A model generated the notes under the pieces. That model worked only from the letters and a program-made list of their open reading frames with translations. It ran no database searches and was not told the DNA's origin. DNA of 64,000 nt from Sphingomonadales bacterium. GTDB taxonomy: Bacteria; Pseudomonadota; Alphaproteobacteria; Sphingomonadales; Sphingomonadaceae. The position numbers and the translations under genes are program-made. Of the stretch, positions 58,709 through 64,000 are shown piece after piece. Location: NCBI GenBank assembly GCA_016707885.1, contig JADJGU010000001.1, positions 620,001 through 684,000 on the forward strand, written 5' to 3'. Numbering within the stretch: position 1 is the first letter of the stretch; every line of letters starts with the position of its first letter.

Positions 58709-59488
58709 ATGACATCGCTTTTCGATCTGACCGGCAAGGTCGCGCTCGTCACCGGAGGCAATAACGGCATCGGCCTTGGCATGGCCGATGGCCTTGCCGC
58801 TCATGGCGCAACCGTCGTCATCTGGGGCACGAATGGCGAACGCAATGCCGAGGCGGCGGAAAAGCTGCGCGTGCATGGCGGCGAAGTTCGTTCGGCACAA
58901 ATTGATGTGTCGGACGAAGCCGCCGTCACCAAAGGCGTGGCCGACATCATCGCCGAATTCGGGCGGCTCGATCAGGCGATTGCCAATGCCGGCATTTCGA
59001 TTTCGCGCAAAAGCCTGTTCGACATCAGCGTCGAGGATTTTCGCAAGATTGAGGAAGTGAACATCCACGGCGTGCTTTTCACCCTGCGTGAGGCAGCACG
59101 GCACATGGTCGAACGGCATAAGGCGGGGGACGGCGGCGGCTCATTGGTTGCGATCTCCTCCACCTCGGCGATCCACGGCGCGGCACGTAACGAACATTAT
59201 GCCGCGACCAAGGGCGCGGTCGTTGCGATGGCGCGGGCGATGGCGGTCGAGTTCGCCCGTTATGGCATCAGCGTGAACAGCGTGCTGCCTGGCTGGACCC
59301 GTTCGGGTATGACGGCTGGCTTGCAGGAATGGGACAAGTTCAACGAAGCGGTGATCAGCCGCGTACCGACCGGCGACTGGCTCGATGGCTCCGATTTCGC
59401 GGCCATCGCGGTCTATCTCGCCAGCCGGGGTTCGCGCAACCACACCGGCGACACCATCGTCATCGACGGGGGCTACACCATCTACTGA
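58709..59488 (+). CDS. SDR family oxidoreductase
   Basis: A 259-residue short-chain dehydrogenase: VALVTGGNNGIGLGMADGL at the N-terminus, NAGIS, catalytic Ser in SSTSAIHG, Tyr-x-x-x-Lys in HYAATKGA, and C-terminal GDTIVIDGGYTIY. Distinct in sequence from the SDR at 56719 and probably acting on a different intermediate. GAGGAGG precedes the ATG; 13 bases after the dehydrogenase stop. Confidence 0.92.
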   Translation: MTSLFDLTGKVALVTGGNNGIGLGMADGLAAHGATVVIWGTNGERNAEAAEKLRVHGGEVRSAQIDVSDEAAVTKGVADIIAEFGRLDQAIANAGISISRKSLFDISVEDFRKIEEVNIHGVLFTLREAARHMVERHKAGDGGGSLVAISSTSAIHGAARNEHYAATKGAVVAMARAMAVEFARYGISVNSVLPGWTRSGMTAGLQEWDKFNEAVISRVPTGDWLDGSDFAAIAVYLASRGSRNHTGDTIVIDGGYTIY

Positions 59489-59508
59489 GGTTCGCGAGGG
59501 AGAGAGCG

Positions 59509-61056
59509 ATGGGCAGGATCAAAAGCGGCGAGCGCACACTGACAACGGCAGAGTTTGACGAACGCGCGCGGCGAGCCGCAACGGTCATCCAAGGGCTGGA
59601 GGTGGAAAGCGGCGATGGCATCGCGCTCTACCTGCGCAACGACATCGCCTATTTCGAGGCAGCTTTCGGTGCGGGGATGCTGGGCGTCTACCCGTACCTG
59701 TTAACTGGCACTACATGCCGGATGAGGCCAATTACCTGCTGACTGACAGCGGTGTGAAGCTGCTTCTGATCCATGCCGATCTTTATGAACCGATCAAGCA
59801 AGCAATCCCGGCTGGCCTGCAGGTCATCATCGTCGAAACCCCGCCCGAAATCCGCGAAGCTTACGGACTAACCGAGACCCCTCAGCCTGAAGGGGCTGCC
59901 GCGCTGGCATGAACTGGTCAATGCGGCAGCCCCCTTTTCGGGCGAGGCCGAAATGGCGCCAAGCACCATCATTTACACATCGGGAACCACCGGTCGGCCC
60001 AAGGGTGTGCGCCGCGCGGCCTTCACGCCGGAACAGGCCGAGGCGGTCAACACGATGCTTGGCTGGTCTTATGGCTATACCGATGTGCTGGCCGGGAAGC
60101 GCGATCCGGCGACGATCACCACGGCGGTGATCGGGCCGGTCTATCACAGCGCCCCCAACGCTCATTCGTCCTTCTCGATCCGCGTCGGCGCCAATGTCGT
60201 CATCTGCCCGCGTTTTGATGCCGAGGCGCTGCTCGCTCTCATCGAAAAAGAACGCATCACGCACCTCAACATGGTGCCGATCATGTTCAACCGGTTGCTG
60301 CGTTTGCCCGAAGAGGTGAAGCGCAAATATGACCTGTCCAGCCTCGAATATGTCACCCATGCCGCCGCGCCCTGCCCGCCGCCGGTCAAGCGCGCGATGA
60401 TCGAATGGTGGGGGCCGGTGATCTGGGAATATTATGGCTCGACCGAGATGGGCAATGTCACCTGCCTGTCGTCGGAAGAATGGCTCGCGCATCCAGGTTC
60501 GGTCGGGCGGGTACAGCCCGGAGTGACTTTGCGCGTAGTCGATCCTGAGGGAAATGACGTGCAACCGGGAACAATTGGCGAAGTGATCGGAAAGGGCCGC
60601 CACGGCACCAATTTCACCTATCAGAACTCGCCCGAAAAGCGTGCTTCGATGGAGAAATACGGTCTGATTATGCCCGGCGACATGGGCTATTTCGACACTG
60701 ACGGCTTTCTCTATTTGTGCGACCGGATCAACGACATGATCATTTCCGGCGGTGCGAACATCTATCCTGCCGAAATCGAAGCGGAGTTGCACAAGCTTTC
60801 GGGCGTCGCCGACTGCGCGGTGTTCGGCATTCCTGACGAGGAGTTTGGCGAAAGCGTGATGGCGGTCGTGCAACAGATGCCGGGCGTGTCGCTGACCGCC
60901 GAAGGGCTGCAGGCCGAACTCAAAAAGGTGCTCACCGGATACAAGGTGCCTCGCCGGATCGATTTTGCCGACAGCCTGCCGCGCGAGGATTCGGGCAAGA
61001 TATTCAAGCGCAAGTTGCGCGAACCCTTTTGGGAAGGACGGGAGCGGAGGATATGA
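59509..61056 (+). pseudogene. Acyl-CoA synthetase (AMP-forming), two compensating frameshifts
   Basis: ANL-superfamily ligase that activates a carboxylic acid to acyl-CoA. AMP-binding motif TIIYTSGTTGRPKGV, then YGSTEMGNV, GDMGYFDTDGFLYLCDR and the catalytic Lys in REDSGKIFKRKL are intact. Adding one G after 59694 restores GVYPVPVNWHYMPDEAN; removing one G from the run 59892-59895 restores EGLPRWHELVNAA. The repaired protein is about 515 residues. The segment between the two errors is in a different frame but conserved (MPDEANYLLTDSGVKLL), as expected for sequencing indels. GGGAGAGAG precedes the ATG. Confidence 0.9.
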
Positions 61057-62096
61057 ACGAAGCGATACTCGAACCGGATCTGCCGATCATCGATCCGCAT
61101 CATCATTTGTGGGACTGGCGTTCGCGCCTGCCCTTTCTGCCTGCCGAAATGTCGCACCCGTTCGAGGCGATCTTGCGCCAGTCGCCGCGCTACCTGCTCG
61201 ACGAGTTGCTCGCCGACACCGGCAGCGGGCATAATGTAGTCGGTACCGTCTATGTCCAATGCGGTGCCTTTTACCGCGCCGATGGGCCCGAAGCGATGCA
61301 GCCGGTGGGCGAGACCGAGTTCGTCAATGGTGTTGCTGCAATGGCCGCAAGCGGCGTCTACGGTGCGACCCGGGCGTGTGCCGGAATAGTCGGCCATGCG
61401 GACCTTGGTCTTGGTGATGCCGTGGCCGAAGTGCTCGACGCACATCTGGCAGCGGGTGGCGGCCGTTTCCGCGGCATCCGCCACATGATGGCGCATGATG
61501 ATGACCGCGCGGTGCTTGGTCCCCTTGCCCATGCCGCCCCCAATCTGTGCGCGTCACCGCAAGTCCGCTCGGCGCTGAAGCATTTTGCCCAGCGTAAGCT
61601 CTCGCTCGATATCTGGGTGGTCGAACCACAATTGCCCGAAGCCGTTGAACTGGCTCGTGTCTTCCCCGAAGTGCCGATGGTGATCGACCATGTCGGCACG
61701 CCGGTCGGGTTGGGCCGCTATGCAGGCAAACGCGACGAGCGTTTTGCCGGATGGAAAGCCAGCATGGCAAGCCTTGCTGAGCTGCCCAACGTCCATATGA
61801 AACTCGGCGGGCTCGGCATGCCCTTCCCCGGCTTTGAAGGCATGGGGCCGGATGTACGTCCGTCGTCCGAAGCGCTGGCCAAGGCGTGGAAACCTTATAT
61901 CGAAAGCTGCATCGAACTGTTCGGTGCGGACCGCTGCATGTTCGAGAGCAACTTCCCCGTCGACCGCTGGGGTGCCGACTATCCGACGCTATGGAACGCC
62001 TTCAAGCAGATCGCTGCGAGCGCTTCTGCAGACGAAAAGGCGCAACTATTTGCGGGCACAGCAGCCCGATTCTATCGACTGGAAGGATTGGCATGA
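61053..62096 (+). CDS. Amidohydrolase 2 family protein (putative lactonase/decarboxylase)
   Basis: A 347-residue TIM-barrel metal-dependent hydrolase: IIDPHHHLWDW (metal-binding HxH), FRGIRHM, IDHVGTPVG and the C-terminal MFESNFPVDRW. The family includes lactonases such as L-fuconolactonase and 2-pyrone-4,6-dicarboxylate hydrolase. In this operon a lactone-opening role would yield a hydroxyacid for the acyl-CoA ligase (inference). The ATG overlaps the ligase stop (ATGA). Confidence 0.9.
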   Translation: MNEAILEPDLPIIDPHHHLWDWRSRLPFLPAEMSHPFEAILRQSPRYLLDELLADTGSGHNVVGTVYVQCGAFYRADGPEAMQPVGETEFVNGVAAMAASGVYGATRACAGIVGHADLGLGDAVAEVLDAHLAAGGGRFRGIRHMMAHDDDRAVLGPLAHAAPNLCASPQVRSALKHFAQRKLSLDIWVVEPQLPEAVELARVFPEVPMVIDHVGTPVGLGRYAGKRDERFAGWKASMASLAELPNVHMKLGGLGMPFPGFEGMGPDVRPSSEALAKAWKPYIESCIELFGADRCMFESNFPVDRWGADYPTLWNAFKQIAASASADEKAQLFAGTAARFYRLEGLA

Positions 62097-63129
62097 AGGC
62101 CCTGCGCTATTTCGGCGAACGCGACATCCGGCATGATGACATGGCAGACCCGAAACTAGAATCCGATCGCGATGCCATCGTCCAGATGACCGCCTGCTCG
62201 ATCTGCGGCAGCGACCTTCATATCTATCACGGCCATGGCTTTTCCGAAGACACCGGTTTTTGCGTCGGCCATGAAGCCGTTGGCGAAGTCGTCGAAGTCG
62301 GACGTGCTGTGACGCGGGTGAAGGTTGGCGATAAGGTAATGATGCCCGCTGCCGTCGGCTGCGGCGCCTGCCGGTCATGCCTTTCCGGCGTGGTGAACAA
62401 TTGCGAGAACAATGCCAGCGGCTGTTACGGGCTGTCCGCCCGCCTTCAGGGCGTACAGGCCGAGGCCTTCCGCGTGCCTGCCGCCGACATGAACGCGGTA
62501 AAAATCCCTGACGGCATTAGCGAAGACCAAGCATTGATGATGACCGATGCGATGGCGACAGCCTGGTTCGGCGCGCGCAACGCCGATATCCGCCCGGGCA
62601 GCAGCGTGGGCGTGATCGGACTTGGGCCAATTGGCTTGATGACGGTCGAGGCCGCTTTCGTGATGGGCGCGCATGTCGTCTATGCCATCGATCCTATCCC
62701 CGAACGGCGGGCTCTGGCGGGGGCGGTCGGCGCGATTGCGCTGCATCCCGACGAAGCGATGGAGCGCATCAAGGAAGACACAAGGGGCGTCGGCTCGATT
62801 GCGTCGTCGAGGTGGTAGGCAGCGACGCAACCGTCGATTTCGCGCTACGCTGTGTAAGGGTTCGCGGGACGGTGTCGGTGATCGGCGTGCAGCAATCCCG
62901 CCGCTTCCCCTTCCCGCTTGAGCGCGCCTTTGCGGGCGGCCTAACCTTCCGCGTCGGCACCTGTTCGGTGCCCGAGGAATTGCCCGCACTATTTCCGCTG
63001 GTGCAATCGGGCCGCCTAAAGCCCGAACGCTATATCAGCCATCGCCTGCCATTGAGCCAAGGTGCCGATGCTTATGACATGTTTGACCGCCGCGAGGCGG
63101 GGGCATTGAAAATGGTGCTGGTTCCTTAA
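62093..63129 (+). pseudogene. Zinc-dependent alcohol dehydrogenase (MDR family), frameshifted
   Basis: Medium-chain dehydrogenase: catalytic zinc site TACSICGSDLH and GHEAVGEVVEVG, structural-zinc cysteines GCGACRSCLSGVVNNC, and Rossmann motif GVIGLGPIGLMTVEA. After RGVGS the frame runs into a TAG, while VGSDATVDFALR continues in another frame. One T added at 62795 restores a reading like GVGFDCVVEVVGSDATVD and a 345-residue protein of normal length. Likely a sequencing indel. Last gene of the operon; ATG overlaps the amidohydrolase stop. Confidence 0.88.
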
Positions 63130-63206
63130 CGCAAAAGCCGCATTCGGGTGTTGCGCACTACCGTTTCGCTGAATAAGGCCAAGGACAGAATAAGGAGTTA
63201 CCATCG

Positions 63207-64000
63207 ATGAAGACCCGCGCTGCTGTCGCCTTTGAAGCCAAGAAACCGCTCGAGATTGTCGAGCTTGATCTGGAAGGTCCGAAGGCGGGCGAAGTGCTGG
63301 TTGAAATCATGGCGACAGGAATCTGCCACACCGATGCCTATACGCTCGACGGTTTTGACAGCGAGGGCATTTTCCCGAGCGTGCTTGGTCATGAGGGTGC
63401 AGGTGTGGTGCGTGAGGTGGGGGCAGGCGTGACATCGGTCAAGCCGGGCGATCATGTCATCCCGCTTTACACCCCCGAATGCCGCCAGTGCAAAAGCTGC
63501 CTTTCGGGCAAGACCAATTTGTGCACCGCGATCCGCGCAACACAGGGCAAGGGTTTGATGCCCGATGGCACGACGCGCTTCAGCTATAAGGGCCAGCCGA
63601 TCTTCCATTATATGGGCTGCTCGACCTTCTCCAACTTCACCGTCCTTCCCGAAATTGCGGTTGCCAAAATCCGCGAAGACGCGCCTTTCCAGTCGAGCTG
63701 CTATATCGGCTGCGGCGTGACCACCGGCGTTGGTGCAGTGATCAACACCGCCAAGGTACAGGTGGGCGACAATGTCGTGGTCTTTGGCCTCGGCGGCATC
63801 GGGCTTAACGTTATCCAGGGCGCTCGCCTTGCCGGTGCCAACGCGATCATCGGTGTCGATATCAACCCCGACCGTGAAGAATGGGGCCGCAAGTTCGGGA
63901 TGACCGCCTTTCTCAACAGCAAAGGTATGAGTCGTGAGGATGTTGTCGCCAAGATCGTCGAGATGACCGATGGCGGGGCTGATTATACCTTCGACGCCAC
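63207..64000 (+). CDS. frmA: Class III alcohol dehydrogenase / S-(hydroxymethyl)glutathione dehydrogenase, 5' part
   Basis: First 264 codons of a glutathione-dependent formaldehyde dehydrogenase; the gene runs off the window end. Catalytic zinc: GICHTDAYTLDG and VLGHEGAGVV; structural-zinc cysteines ECRQCKSCLSGKTNLC; class III-specific CSTFSNFTVLPEIAVAKI and IGCGVTTGVGAV; Rossmann GLGGIGLNVIQG. AAGGAG lies eleven bases before the ATG. It oxidises S-hydroxymethylglutathione to S-formylglutathione. It may belong to a separate transcript, since 77 bases separate it from the operon. Confidence 0.93.
   Translation, partial: MKTRAAVAFEAKKPLEIVELDLEGPKAGEVLVEIMATGICHTDAYTLDGFDSEGIFPSVLGHEGAGVVREVGAGVTSVKPGDHVIPLYTPECRQCKSCLSGKTNLCTAIRATQGKGLMPDGTTRFSYKGQPIFHYMGCSTFSNFTVLPEIAVAKIREDAPFQSSCYIGCGVTTGVGAVINTAKVQVGDNVVVFGLGGIGLNVIQGARLAGANAIIGVDINPDREEWGRKFGMTAFLNSKGMSREDVVAKIVEMTDGGADYTFDA

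Noticed and set aside
59827..60873. 348-codon minus-strand frame opposite the acyl-CoA ligase
   Set aside because: Antisense shadow of a clear ANL-family ligase.
18335..62800. Reading the one-base frameshifts as genuine pseudogenisation
   Set aside because: Downstream parts are fully conserved, repaired lengths are normal, the affected genes include likely essential ones, and two changes compensate each other within one gene.
1..64000. CRISPR arrays, prophage modules, insertion sequences with transposase
   Set aside because: No regularly spaced direct repeats, phage structural genes or transposase motifs were found on either strand.

Overview
This window reads as chromosomal DNA of a GC-rich alphaproteobacterium of the order Sphingomonadales (Sphingopyxis/Sphingorhabdus-like; inferred from gene content, not from a marker comparison). 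Pointers are a CtrA cell-cycle regulator with a CtrA box and clustered GANTC sites upstream, GapR (DUF2312), UPF0262, DUF1244, a TonB-dependent receptor with the GSRIKR-type N-terminus common in sphingomonads, and several dispersed palindromic repeats. Genes are tightly packed, many with 4-base stop/start overlaps. No rRNA, CRISPR array, integrase or transposase was seen. One tRNA-Ser(GGA) is present.

Layout. 0-5 kb: arfB, a LigB-type dioxygenase, wrbA and a pirin, divergent from a LysR regulator across a perfect 17-bp palindrome; then DoxX and an LD-carboxypeptidase behind a large TonB-dependent receptor (5.1-8.1 kb). 8.1-9.1 kb: the ctrA control region and ctrA. 9.3-19.9 kb: housekeeping genes (metallophosphatase, an oxidoreductase, an acyl-CoA dehydrogenase, dcd, cdd, a lysozyme-like protein, UPF0262, dnaB, DUF3224, ubiG, lysC). 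19.9-28.8 kb: a damaged nitronate monooxygenase, two PH-domain membrane proteins, a PhoD-like phosphatase, a DUF885 metallopeptidase, a SulP transporter, a CoA-transferase and a lipoprotein. 28.8-36.8 kb, minus strand: the classical yebC-ruvC-ruvA-ruvB-ybgC-tolQRAB-pal array, interrupted by an AT-rich membrane-protein gene fitted between ruvA and ruvB. 36.9-47.7 kb: ybjQ, gapR, DUF1244, pyk, queA, a cyclophilin, a tandem pair of EF-hand/DUF3617 lipoproteins, a beta-lactamase-fold hydrolase, an M20 amidohydrolase, dapD and a nucleotidase. 47.8-54.9 kb: an S8 protease with autotransporter-like C-terminus, assorted small proteins, a TetR gene with its probable operator, a SRAP-like protein, a second cyclophilin and tRNA-Ser. 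55-63.1 kb: a TetR-controlled catabolic operon (APH-type kinase, SDR, ACAD10/11-type dehydrogenase, SDR, acyl-CoA ligase, amidohydrolase, zinc alcohol dehydrogenase). The window ends inside a class III alcohol dehydrogenase gene.

How the genes work together. The most interesting system is the 55.7-63.1 kb operon. An aminoglycoside-phosphotransferase-fold kinase, an ACAD10/11-type dehydrogenase, SDRs and an acyl-CoA ligase is the combination known from levulinate and 4-hydroxyacid catabolism (lva genes of Pseudomonas putida). Here it is joined by a putative lactonase-type amidohydrolase and an alcohol dehydrogenase, suggesting a route from a lactone or diol to a hydroxyacyl-CoA that is phosphorylated and then stripped of its hydroxyl group. 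The first 3.6 kb looks like a quinone/aromatic detoxification cluster. The Tol-Pal and Ruv genes are standard, apart from the inserted membrane gene.

Quality note. Five single-base frameshifts interrupt otherwise well conserved genes: one each in ubiG, ruvB and the zinc alcohol dehydrogenase, and two mutually compensating ones in the acyl-CoA ligase. Each is repaired by adding or removing one base in a short same-base run, and repaired lengths match the families. Assembly or sequencing indels are therefore more likely than real pseudogenes. The lysC 3' end and the nitronate monooxygenase show larger anomalies that single-base errors do not explain.
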